NCBI GenBank assembly: GCA_038522635.1
Contig: JBCBJZ010000193.1
Span: forward strand, 1 to 5,333
Source of the DNA: JBCBJZ01 sp038522635
Lineage (GTDB): Bacteria; Pseudomonadota; Alphaproteobacteria; Rhizobiales; Hyphomicrobiaceae
DNA length: 5,333 nucleotides
Direction of reading: 5' to 3'
Both the position numbers and the translations under genes were made by a program. Each line of letters begins with the position of its first letter. Within the stretch, counting starts at the first letter, position 1. Under the pieces are notes generated by a model that was not told the DNA's origin, did not search any database, and worked only from the letters and a program-made list of their open reading frames with translations. Of the stretch, positions 1-5,333 are shown one piece after another.

Positions 1-2
1 AC

Positions 3-141
3 GGGCGCAAAGTGCGAGTCGCCGGCTTAAACACTCACGCCTTGCCTTTGCGCCCAAAGTTGCTCTGCACTTTAAGATTTGATCATCTTTGGGCGATTTC
101 GGGCTCACCTGTGGTGATCCCGATAAATCGCCCGATGATCT
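3..141. repeat. Hairpin-rich intergenic repeat, long copy
   Basis: This non-coding stretch is built from nested inverted repeats. GGGCGCAAAG (3-12) is the exact reverse complement of CTTTGCGCCC (46-55), and AAAGTGC (9-15) of GCACTTT (67-73). GATCATC (81-87) plus GGGCGATTT (91-99) plus CGGG (100-103) pair with CCCG (119-122), AAATCGCCC (125-133) and GATGATC (134-140), with small bulges of 3 and 2 bases; the loop itself contains CACC-TGT-GGTG. Both ends recur, inverted, between sitB and sitC: 125-141 matches 2861-2877 at 17 of 17 bases, and 4-34 matches 2888-2918 at 25 of 31. This is therefore a dispersed element and not a chance hairpin. I do not recognise the family. An open frame on the plus strand (12-209) crosses it but has no support as a gene. 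Confidence 0.7.
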
Positions 142-150
142 GGAACGCTG

Positions 151-179
151 AAAAGGCTGCGCCGCGCGCGGCCTTTTTT
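151..179. terminator. Rho-independent terminator, probably bidirectional
   Basis: A near-perfect 12-base-pair stem (151-162 with 166-177, one G-T wobble at 158/170) closes on a 3-base loop and is followed on the plus strand by a run of six T (174-179). Read on the minus strand, the stem ends in four T. It lies 53 bases beyond the mntR stop codon, so it can end mntR transcription coming from the right. The better T tract faces right, so it would also end a transcript entering from a plus-strand gene left of the window. Confidence 0.8.
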
Positions 180-210
180 GTCTCTGCCATCGCCCGTGAG
201 CCTTGGTAAC

Positions 211-238
211 GCAGCCTACCGGGAAAGCAGCCTACCGG
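211..238. repeat. 12-base direct repeat at mntR stop codon
   Basis: GCAGCCTACCGG occurs at 211-222 and again at 227-238, separated by GAAA. The second copy contains the reverse complement of the mntR stop codon (232-234), so the last bases of the gene are duplicated just downstream of it. It looks like a small slippage duplication; no function is visible. Confidence 0.75.
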
Positions 239-684
239 CCGTTGCGTTCGACGAACCGAGCAAACGCCTTTAGCGTCTCTTCTGAGACGTGGTGCTCGAT
301 CCCTTCCGCGTCAGCATCGGCCACCTCGGGATCAACGCCGAGCGCGATAAGGAACGTGCGCACGATCACATGCCGGGCCCGCGCCTCTGCCGCGAGCGCA
401 TGACCGGTGTCGGTCAGAAAGATGGAGCGGTAGCGTTCGCTGCGTACGTAGCCCGCTTTGACCAACCGCTGCACGGTGTTGTTGACGGTCGCGTTGGTCA
501 CGCCCAGGCGCTCGGCCAGATCGACCACGCGCGCCTCACCGCGCTCGCTGATCAGGTCATCGATAAGCTCAACGTAGTCCTCCGCGACCTCGGTCTGGTG
601 GGCCTCGCGCACGCGCTGGTAGCGCGCAGCGGAGCGCTGCACGGCCGTTGGCCGGGCTTCGGTCTTGGCGTCGTCGTCGCTCAT
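232..684 (-). CDS. mntR: Manganese-responsive transcriptional regulator MntR (DtxR family)
   Basis: A 150-residue DNA-binding repressor that senses cytoplasmic Mn(II). It resembles the proteobacterial MntR (E. coli protein about 155 residues) closely in REAHQTEVAEDYVELIDDLI (26-45), GEARVVDLAERLGV (49-62), FLTDTG (89-94) and DAEGIEHHVSEETL (125-138). A winged helix-turn-helix spans about 35-95, with a recognition helix near 63-74. By comparison with B. subtilis MntR the metal ligands are Asp36, Glu39, His105, Glu127, Glu130 and His131, all present. The ATG at 684 is preferred, preceded by a weak TTAGG; an in-frame TTG at 708 would add eight residues. It is divergent from sitABCD and shares the control region, which suggests repression of the transporter and of itself under high manganese. 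The recognition helix (TNATVNNTVQRL) differs from that of E. coli (SQPTVAKMLKRL). Family assignment is firm; the target is inferred from position. Confidence 0.93.
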   Translation of the reverse strand: MSDDDAKTEARPTAVQRSAARYQRVREAHQTEVAEDYVELIDDLISERGEARVVDLAERLGVTNATVNNTVQRLVKAGYVRSERYRSIFLTDTGHALAAEARARHVIVRTFLIALGVDPEVADADAEGIEHHVSEETLKAFARFVERNGR

Positions 685-726
685 CGTGCAGCCTAAAGGT
701 TTCTGCAAGCGTCGCTGGCCTGGCGA

Positions 727-755
727 AATTGAGCCAACGTACTACCGCTTGACAA
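727..755 (-). promoter_or_regulatory. Putative mntR promoter
   Basis: On the minus strand TTGTCA (755-750) stands 17 bases before TCAATT (732-727). This gives a 5/6 match to the -35 consensus and a weaker 3/6 -10. The -35 touches the first base of the inverted repeat at 754-779, as expected for autoregulation. The call rests on motif and spacing only. Confidence 0.4.
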
Positions 756-777
756 AGAGTTAGTGAGGCCTAACTCT
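749..777 (+). promoter_or_regulatory. Putative sitABCD promoter
   Basis: A perfect -35 hexamer TTGACA lies at 749-754. The -10 falls 16-17 bases downstream at about 771-777 (TAACTCT), a poor match, entirely inside the inverted repeat 754-779. A repressor bound there would cover the whole spacer and -10. Transcription would begin near 784, leaving a leader of roughly 175 bases before the chosen sitA start. Confidence 0.5.
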
Positions 778-779
778 TT
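754..779. promoter_or_regulatory. Probable MntR operator (perfect inverted repeat)
   Basis: AAAGAGTTAG (754-763), six spacer bases, then CTAACTCTTT (770-779) form a perfect 10+10 dyad between divergent mntR and sitA, overlapping the candidate promoters of both. Location and symmetry fit the operator of the adjacent dimeric regulator. The half-site differs from the E. coli MntR box (AACATAGC-N4-GCTATGTT); its inner GTTAG/CTAAC faintly recalls DtxR-type boxes. No other dyad of this quality occurs in the intergenic region upstream of the leader. Binding by MntR is inferred. Confidence 0.7.
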
Positions 780-786
780 ACGCAAG

Positions 787-944
787 GGCTGACACGTTCA
801 GCCTGCACAGCTCCGCTGTTCTGCCAGTCAAGCAACCCGCAAGGAATGGGCGTCCCGCATTGTTAAGCCACATCCTTAAGCTGCAGCGTCGGCAAGCTTG
901 CAGTCGCCACGCGCAACGGGTGAGCGCGTCAGCGTCCCTCACCC
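787..944 (+). promoter_or_regulatory. sitA mRNA leader with three small hairpins
   Basis: The region between the putative transcription start and the sitA ATG contains GGCTGA-5-TCAGCC (787-803), ACAGC-3-GCTGT (807-819) and GGGTGAG-13-CTCACCC (918-944). The last has an inner CGC/GCG pair and ends 17 bases before the ATG at 962. I do not see the conserved bases of the yybP-ykoY manganese riboswitch. No T tract follows any stem, so these are not ordinary terminators. A post-transcriptional role is possible but unproven. Confidence 0.3.
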
Positions 945-961
945 CCCTATGGCTGCCTCAG

Positions 962-1882
962 ATGCCGCTACCTAAGTTGCCGCTGACCAAGCTGCTGCCG
1001 ACATCGCTGGCGCTGCTCGCCGCGCTTGTGCTCGCCGTTGCCACAACGGCCCCCGCACACGCACGCAAGTTCACGGTGGTCACCACCTTCACGGTCATCA
1101 AGGACATGGTCGCCAACGTTGCCGGCGACGCGGCCACCGTGGTCTCGATCACCAAGCCTGGCGCCGAAATTCACGACTACCAGCCGACCCCGCGCGACAT
1201 CGTGAAGGCGCAGCGGGCCGATCTGGTCATGTGGCACGGCCTTAACCTGGAACGATGGTTTGAGCGGTTCTTCGCCAACCTGCGCGGCGTGCCCCGCGTG
1301 ATCGTCAGCGCCAACATCACGCCGCTCAGCATCAACGCCGGCCCCTACGACGGCAAACCCAACCCCCATGCCTGGATGTCGCCCAAGAACGCGCTCGTCT
1401 ACATCGAGAACATTCGCGCGGGCCTCGTCAAACACAATCCCGAGAACGCCGCCACCTACAACCGCAACGCCGCGCGTTACAGCGCTGAGATCAAGGCGAT
1501 CGACGCGTCCTTGCGCGCAAGGCTCAACGCGCTGCCGCCTGCGAAGCGTTGGCTCGTCACGTCAGAAGGCGCGTTCAGCTACCTCGCCCGCGACTTCGGC
1601 CTGCGCGAACTCTTTTTGTGGCCCATCAATGCCGATGCGACCGGGACGCCGCAGCAGATCCGCAAGGTGGTCGACACGATCCGGAACGAGAAGATCACCG
1701 TTGTGTTCAGTGAAAGCACCGTATCGCCCAAGCCCATGCGTCAGGTCGCCAAGGAGACCGGCGCGCGCTACGGCGGAGTGCTTTACGTGGACAGCCTGTC
1801 GGCGGCCAGCGGCCCGGTCCCGACCTACGTGGATTTGCTGCGTGTGACCGTGGAAACCATCGTGAAAGGCCTTGAACGATGA
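962..1882 (+). CDS. sitA: Mn/Fe ABC transporter substrate-binding lipoprotein-like protein SitA (cluster A-I), periplasmic
   Basis: A 306-residue periplasmic metal-binding protein of the TroA/PsaA/SitA family (cluster A-I), which delivers Mn(II) or Fe(II) to the SitC/SitD permease. Residues 1-34 are a signal peptide: basic n-region, Leu/Ala core about 14-28, and AHA cleavage before Arg35. There is no lipobox Cys, so it is probably a soluble protein and not a lipoprotein. Metal ligands by family comparison are His71 (AEIHDYQPTP), His136 (NPHAWMSP), Glu202 (TSEGAFSY) and Asp277 (YVDSLS). Glu at the third position, and the absence of a His-rich loop, point to Mn/Fe and away from ZnuA-type zinc proteins. 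The ATG at 962 gives a normal signal peptide but has no clear ribosome site; upstream in-frame GTG 920 and TTG 860 would add atypical N-termini. Its stop overlaps the sitB start by four bases (ATGA). Confidence 0.93.
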   Translation: MPLPKLPLTKLLPTSLALLAALVLAVATTAPAHARKFTVVTTFTVIKDMVANVAGDAATVVSITKPGAEIHDYQPTPRDIVKAQRADLVMWHGLNLERWFERFFANLRGVPRVIVSANITPLSINAGPYDGKPNPHAWMSPKNALVYIENIRAGLVKHNPENAATYNRNAARYSAEIKAIDASLRARLNALPPAKRWLVTSEGAFSYLARDFGLRELFLWPINADATGTPQQIRKVVDTIRNEKITVVFSESTVSPKPMRQVAKETGARYGGVLYVDSLSAASGPVPTYVDLLRVTVETIVKGLER

Positions 1883-2862
1883 GCGCGTATTTCACCGGAC
1901 GCGATCCGGCGATCGGCGCGGCGGGAGCTGCCGCCGGCGCCGGCGTTCTGGCGAAACGCACGCGCGCCACAACCGATACGCCGCAAACACGTCCGCCAGC
2001 GAGCGCCTCGCTCGACGTGCGCGACATCACCGTCACCTACCCCAACGGCCACACCGCGATCCGCAACGCGTCCTTCACCCTGCGCGCACACACCATTTGC
2101 GGGCTCGTCGGCATCAACGGTGCCGGAAAGTCGACGCTGTTCAAAGCCATCATGGGTATCGTCAAGCCGGGCGCGGGCTCGATCGCGATCGCTGGATTGC
2201 CCGCGCGCGAAGCGATGAAGCGCAACCTCGTCGCCTACGTGCCGCAAAGCGAGGATGTCGACTGGAACTTCCCCGTGCGCGTGCGCGACGTCGTGATGAT
2301 GGGCCGCTACGGGCACATGGGTTTCCTGCGCATCCCGCGCGCCGTCGACCACGATCAGGTGGATGCAGCGCTCGCCCGCGTCGGTCTTAGCGCTTATGCG
2401 GACCGCCAGATCGGGATGCTGTCGGGGGGACAGCGAAAGCGGGTCTTTCTGGCCCGCGCGCTCGCCCAGGAAGGGCAGGTGATCCTGCTCGATGAGCCGT
2501 TCACCGGCGTCGATGTTGAGACCGAACGTGCGATCGTAACGCTGATGCGCGAGTTGCGCGATGCGGGCCGCGTGCTTCTGGTCTCCACGCATAACCTCGG
2601 CAGTGTGCCGGAGTTCTGCGATGAGGTCGTGCTCGTCAACAGGACGGTGCTCGCGGCCGGCCCGACCGCTGAAACGTTTACGCAAAGCAATCTTGCGCGG
2701 GCGTTCGGTGGCGTCTTGCGCGCGTTCCAACTGCGCGGGGCATCGCTGCACGCTGATGATGATCGCCGCCAGCTGACCGTTCTCACCGATGATGAGCGGC
2801 CGGTGGTGTTCTACGGCGAGCGCGATGACCGCGATGGCCCGCTTGAAGCGGAAAGCGGATAG
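1879..2862 (+). CDS. sitB: Mn/Fe ABC transporter ATP-binding protein SitB
   Basis: A 327-residue cytoplasmic ATPase that drives metal import through SitC/SitD. It shows Walker A GINGAGKST (78-86), the Q-loop Gln123 in YVPQSEDVDWNFPV (120-133, typical of the manganese/SitB group), MMGRYGHMG (140-148), signature LSGGQ (181-185), Walker B VILLDEP (201-207) and switch His238. All catalytic parts are present. The start ATG overlaps the sitA stop as ATGA, with AAAGG at 1865-1869 as ribosome site, so translation is probably coupled. A Gly/Ala/Thr-rich tail of about 44 residues precedes the ATPase core, and an acidic C-terminal stretch (about 290-327) includes LTDDERPVVFYG, a form I associate with SitB-type proteins. 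The TAG stop shares its last two bases with the repeat that fills the gap to sitC, so the extreme C-terminus may have been altered by that element. Confidence 0.94.
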   Translation: MSAYFTGRDPAIGAAGAAAGAGVLAKRTRATTDTPQTRPPASASLDVRDITVTYPNGHTAIRNASFTLRAHTICGLVGINGAGKSTLFKAIMGIVKPGAGSIAIAGLPAREAMKRNLVAYVPQSEDVDWNFPVRVRDVVMMGRYGHMGFLRIPRAVDHDQVDAALARVGLSAYADRQIGMLSGGQRKRVFLARALAQEGQVILLDEPFTGVDVETERAIVTLMRELRDAGRVLLVSTHNLGSVPEFCDEVVLVNRTVLAAGPTAETFTQSNLARAFGGVLRAFQLRGASLHADDDRRQLTVLTDDERPVVFYGERDDRDGPLEAESG

Positions 2863-2927
2863 ATCATCGGGCGATTTGCGCTGCTGCGTGTTTGAACTGT
2901 CGGTTCGCACTTTGCGCCGTTGCTCTA
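2861..2927. repeat. Short inverted copy of intergenic repeat, inside the operon
   Basis: Bases 2861-2877 are the exact reverse complement of 125-141, and 2888-2918 match the reverse complement of 4-34 at 25 of 31 bases, including an unbroken 14. Only 10 bases (2878-2887) lie between the two blocks, against 90 in the long copy, so this copy lacks the central hairpin part. GTTGCTCT (2919-2926) also recurs at 59-66. It occupies most of the 84-base sitB-sitC gap, starting within the sitB stop codon and ending about 10 bases before the sitC ribosome site GGGAG (2936-2940). Confidence 0.7.
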
Positions 2928-2946
2928 GAAACCGCGGGAGAACCGC

Positions 2947-3840
2947 ATGGGCGCCTGGCTCGTCCCGTTCACCTACGACTACATGCTGAAGGCGATCCTT
3001 GTGAGCGCGATCGTGGGCGGTGCCTGCGGTCTGCTCTCGGCCTATTTGATGCTGAAGGGTTGGTCGCTGATCGGCGATGCGTTGGCGCATGCGATCGTGC
3101 CGGGTGTGGCGCTGGCCTACCTGCTTGCGCTGCCCTATGCGCTTGGTGCCTTTGTCGCCGGGCTTCTCGCCGCTGCCGCGATCGGGGCCATTCGCGTGCA
3201 AACCACCCTGCGTCAGGACGCGATCCTCGGCATCGTGTTCACCAGCTTTTTTGCCGCCGGGCTCCTGATCGCCTCGCTCTACCCGACCTCGATCAACATC
3301 CAGACGATCGTTCTTGGAAACATCCTGGCTATTTCCGATGCCGACGTCATCCAGGTGGTCGCCATCTGCGTGATCGTGATGGCATTCATCGCGCTCAAGT
3401 GGCGTGATCTGATGGTGGTCTTTTTCGATGAGAATCACGCCCGCTCGGTCGGCGTCAGCCCTCGCCTTTTGAACGCGCTCTTTTTCGCGCTCCTGGCCGC
3501 GGCGATCGTGGCGGCCTTGCAAGCGGTGGGGGCCGTGCTTGTGCTGGCGCTGGTGGTGACGCCGGGGGCGACCGCGTATTTGCTGAGCGATCGTTTCTCT
3601 CGCGTGCTGCTGATCGCTGCCGGCTTTGGCGCCGTGACGAGCGCAGCCGGCGCCTACCTGAGCTACTTTCTCGATGGCGCTACCGGTGGCGTGATCGTGG
3701 TGCTGCAGACGGTGCTGTTCCTGGCAGCCTTTATCGCCGCGCCCCGCCACGGCCTGCTGGCTGCACGTCGTAGCGCTGCCGCCGTCGTCGCAGCCAGCGG
3801 CGATGGGGGCGTACGCGCCCCACCGGGCGGGCCAGCGTGA
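2947..3840 (+). CDS. sitC: Mn/Fe ABC transporter permease SitC (ABC-3 family)
   Basis: A 297-residue inner-membrane permease, one half of the metal channel. It has about eight hydrophobic segments, the clearest near 13-34, 52-80, 92-112, 133-150, 175-213 and two after 217. Family hallmarks are LKGWSLIGDALAHAIVPGV (36-54), QDAILGIVF (90-98), LGNILAIS (123-130), FFDENHARSVG (159-169), VGAVLVLALVVTPGATAYLL (194-213) and a C-terminal APRHGLL. Beyond this the protein ends in an Ala/Gly/Pro-rich tail of about 30 residues that looks disordered. The ATG has a good ribosome site, GGGAG at 2936-2940, six bases away. It is paralogous to sitD and would pair with it. Its TGA overlaps the sitD ATG by one base (TGATG), so translational coupling to sitD is likely. 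The repeat-filled gap upstream is the only loose junction within the operon. Confidence 0.93.
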   Translation: MGAWLVPFTYDYMLKAILVSAIVGGACGLLSAYLMLKGWSLIGDALAHAIVPGVALAYLLALPYALGAFVAGLLAAAAIGAIRVQTTLRQDAILGIVFTSFFAAGLLIASLYPTSINIQTIVLGNILAISDADVIQVVAICVIVMAFIALKWRDLMVVFFDENHARSVGVSPRLLNALFFALLAAAIVAALQAVGAVLVLALVVTPGATAYLLSDRFSRVLLIAAGFGAVTSAAGAYLSYFLDGATGGVIVVLQTVLFLAAFIAAPRHGLLAARRSAAAVVAASGDGGVRAPPGGPA

Positions 3841-4690
3841 TGGGCCTTTTCGATCTCACATGGCTTACCGAGCCGCTGAGCTTCGCGTTCATGCAGCAGG
3901 CGCTGATCGCAGCGCTTCTCATCGCGCTCGTGTGCGCGCTTCTGTCTTGCTTCCTCGTGCTCAAGGGGTGGTCGCTGATGGGCGATGCGATCGCTCACGC
4001 GGTCCTGCCAGGGCTCGTCATGGCGTTCATCGCCGGCATCCCATTGATCATCGGCGCGTTTCTCGCCGGTACGGTCTGCGCGCTCTCGACGGGCTTCATC
4101 GCCGCCAACAGCCGCGTCAAGGAAGATACCGTCCTAGGCATCGTCTTTTCCGGGATGTTCGGCCTCGGGCTCATCCTCATCACCAAGGTCGACACCGGGC
4201 TCCACCTCGACCAGGTGCTCTACGGCAACCTGCTGGGCATCCTGTGGGTGATCTCACCGAGATCACGATCGTCGCGCTGGTCGTCAGCGCCATCCTGCTT
4301 GCGAAGCGCCGCGACCTCTACGCCTATTGCTTCGATCCCCAGCACGCGCGCGCGGTCGCACTACCGGTCAACGTGCTGCACTACGGCCTGCTGGTGATGC
4401 TCGCCCTCACCATCGTCATCGCGATCAAGGCGGTGGGGATCATCCTGGTGGTCGCGATGCTCGTGACGCCGGGTGCCACCGCATCGCTGTTGACGTCCAG
4501 GCTTGATGCGCTGCTCGCGTGGTCGGTGGCATCAGCGTTTTTGGCCAGCATCGCCGGCACGCTTGTCAGCTTTCACATCGATGGCGCGACAGGCCCTTGC
4601 ATCGTGCTTGCGCAGATGGCCTTGTTCATCCTTGCGCTGGGCTGGCGCGCGGCAAAGCGAAGCCTGCGGTTGCGCGCAGCGCGTGCGTGA
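3840..4690 (+). pseudogene. sitD: Mn/Fe ABC transporter permease SitD, frameshifted
   Basis: The second ABC-3 permease, split between two frames. From the ATG at 3840 (a GTG lies just before at 3837) the first frame gives LKGWSLMGDAIAHAVLPGL, VKEDTVLGIVFSGMF and VLYGNLLGI, then turns to Ser/Arg-rich nonsense after about 4250 and stops at 4397. The remainder continues in the -1 frame from GAT at 4250: DLTEITIVALVVSAILL, FDPQHARAV, VGIILVVAMLVTPGATASLL and FHIDGATGP, stopping at 4690. Aligned to SitC (GNILAISDAD), eight bases stand where nine are needed. Adding one G to the GGG at 4246-4248 restores GNLLGILWGDLTEI and an intact 283-residue protein of normal length. No standard -1 slippery heptamer is present, so programmed frameshifting is unlikely. 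As written, the product loses half its membrane segments and would be inactive; a sequencing error is the main alternative. Confidence 0.85.
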
Positions 4691-4789
4691 TCATTTTTTG
4701 CCGCCGGAAGCTGCTGGCTTGGCCGAAGAGAGGGTTGCGCTGCAACTTGAAGCGAACCTCATCCAACGAGAACCTTGCAAGGCGACCCC
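4691..4789 (+). other. sitD-kdsA intergenic gap
   Basis: This 99-base gap has no gene. A run of six T (4694-4699) follows the small stem GCGCGC/GCGTGC (4672-4686, loop AGC, one wobble) inside the sitD end, but seven bases separate stem and T run, so termination would be weak at best. GTTGC-GCT-GCAAC (4734-4746) is a short hairpin. I see no convincing -35/-10 pair, so kdsA could be transcribed by read-through or from a promoter I cannot recognise. Confidence 0.4.
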
Positions 4790-5333
4790 ATGAGCGATCC
4801 TCAAGCTGCCAACGCGCGTGTGTCCATCGGCCCCTACACCTGCGCCAATGACGCGCCGCTCTGCGTCTTCGCCGGCCCTTGCCAAATGGAGAGCGCGGCG
4901 CATGCGCTTCACATGGCGCGTTCGCTCAAGGCCATCGCGACGCGCCTCAACCTGCCGCTGATCTTCAAATCGAGCTTCGATAAGGCCAACAGGACATCGC
5001 TCAAAGGTGCGCGCGGGTTAGGACTGGAGGCCTCGCTTGAGGTCTTCGCGCAGATCAAGGCTGAACTTGACCTGCCGATCGTCACCGATGTGCACGAACG
5101 TGAGCAATGCGCGCTGGTCGCCCCTTACGTGGACGTGATCCAGATCCCTGCCTTTCTATGCCGCCAGACCGATCTTCTGGTGGCCGCTGCACGCACCGGC
5201 CGCGTGGTCAAAATCAAGAAGGGGCAGTTCCTGGCGCCCTGGGACATGAAAAACGTTCTCGCCAAGGTCGTCGACAGCGGCAACGCGAACGTGCTGTTGA
5301 CCGAGCGCGGCGCGTCATTTGGCTACAATACAC
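4790..5333 (+). CDS. kdsA: 3-deoxy-8-phosphooctulonate synthase (Kdo-8-P synthase), 3'-truncated by window end
   Basis: The first 181 codons of a cytoplasmic enzyme that condenses phosphoenolpyruvate with arabinose-5-phosphate to Kdo-8-phosphate, the precursor of Kdo in lipopolysaccharide; family members have about 265-285 residues. Recognisable blocks are FAGPCQMES (27-35), FKSSFDKANRTS (59-70), GLEASLEVFAQIK (78-90), TDVHE, VDVIQIPAFLCRQTDL, KIKKGQFLAPWDMKN and LTERGASFGYNT at the edge. Cys31 in AGPC corresponds to the metal-ligand Cys11 of the Aquifex enzyme; E. coli-type metal-independent enzymes have Asn there. The protein is therefore predicted to be of the metal-dependent class, although the other expected ligands lie beyond the window. 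The ATG at 4790 has AAGG at 4779-4782, seven bases away. Same strand as sitABCD, but co-transcription is not evident. Confidence 0.95.
   Translation, partial: MSDPQAANARVSIGPYTCANDAPLCVFAGPCQMESAAHALHMARSLKAIATRLNLPLIFKSSFDKANRTSLKGARGLGLEASLEVFAQIKAELDLPIVTDVHEREQCALVAPYVDVIQIPAFLCRQTDLLVAAARTGRVVKIKKGQFLAPWDMKNVLAKVVDSGNANVLLTERGASFGYNT

Noticed and set aside
12..209. Plus-strand open frame of 65 codons at the left edge
   Set aside because: It runs through the palindromic repeat and the terminator stem, has no recognisable protein features and no good ribosome site.
846..866. Mini-ORF MGVPHC in the sitA leader, a possible metal-sensing leader peptide
   Set aside because: AAGGA abuts the ATG with no spacing, so initiation is doubtful, and six codons with one His and one Cys carry no statistical weight.
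860..961. Upstream TTG (860) or GTG (920) as the sitA start
   Set aside because: Either would put a 14- or 34-residue polar extension ahead of a standard signal peptide, and neither has a properly spaced ribosome site. ATG 962 gives normal family length.
780..961. yybP-ykoY manganese riboswitch upstream of sitA
   Set aside because: The leader has hairpins, but I could not find the conserved loop sequences of that riboswitch class.
1825..3750. Very long minus-strand open frame (641 codons) antisense to sitA end, sitB and sitC
   Set aside because: It lies opposite three well-supported transporter genes, crosses their boundaries, and its translation is a compositionally odd His/Arg/Asp/Gln-rich string without domains. 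Long antisense frames are expected opposite strongly biased GC-rich codons.
4242..4252. Programmed -1 ribosomal frameshifting in sitD
   Set aside because: No X-XXY-YYZ slippery heptamer or obvious downstream stimulator is visible at CTG TGG GTG ATC, and permeases of this family are not known to use recoding.
4672..4699. Terminator after sitD
   Set aside because: The stem is short with a wobble, and the T run starts seven bases after it. It is too weak to call as a terminator feature.

Overview
The window is GC-rich, with mostly G/C third codon positions. It reads as a piece of an alphaproteobacterial chromosome, probably of the Hyphomicrobiales type. The reasons are the Gram-negative lipopolysaccharide gene kdsA, a proteobacterial-type MntR, and a sitABCD-type manganese transporter next to that regulator. 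The genus cannot be read from this stretch.

Layout: bases 1-231 hold no credible gene. They contain a hairpin-rich repeat (3-141), a strong stem-loop with a T tract (151-179) and a 12-base direct repeat at the end of the next gene. A manganese-responsive DtxR/MntR regulator is encoded on the minus strand (684-232). The 277-base divergent region up to position 961 carries a perfect 10+10 inverted repeat (754-779) overlapping putative promoters for both directions, then a long hairpin-containing leader. A plus-strand operon follows: sitA (metal-binding periplasmic protein, 962-1882), sitB (ATPase, 1879-2862), sitC (permease, 2947-3840) and sitD (second permease, 3840-4690). The sitA/sitB and sitC/sitD junctions overlap. 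Between sitB and sitC lies an 84-base gap filled largely by a shorter, inverted copy of the repeat seen at the left edge. After a 99-base gap comes kdsA (4790 to the window end, incomplete).

How it works together: SitA would bind Mn(II) (or Fe(II)) in the periplasm through His71, His136, Glu202 and Asp277. A SitC/SitD channel powered by SitB would import it. MntR would bind Mn(II) when the metal is plentiful and shut off both itself and the transporter at the shared operator. kdsA makes the Kdo-8-phosphate precursor of lipopolysaccharide. Its visible Cys31 marks the metal-dependent enzyme class, so it could be a user of the imported metal.

Main oddities: sitD is broken by a single-base frameshift at a GGG run (about 4242-4250), while both halves remain well conserved, so this is either a very recent mutation or a sequencing error. 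The candidate MntR operator is unlike the E. coli MntR box. A small repeat family occurs twice in 3 kb, once inside the operon. I see no wholly new system here; the content is a recognisable manganese-homeostasis locus with these local peculiarities.
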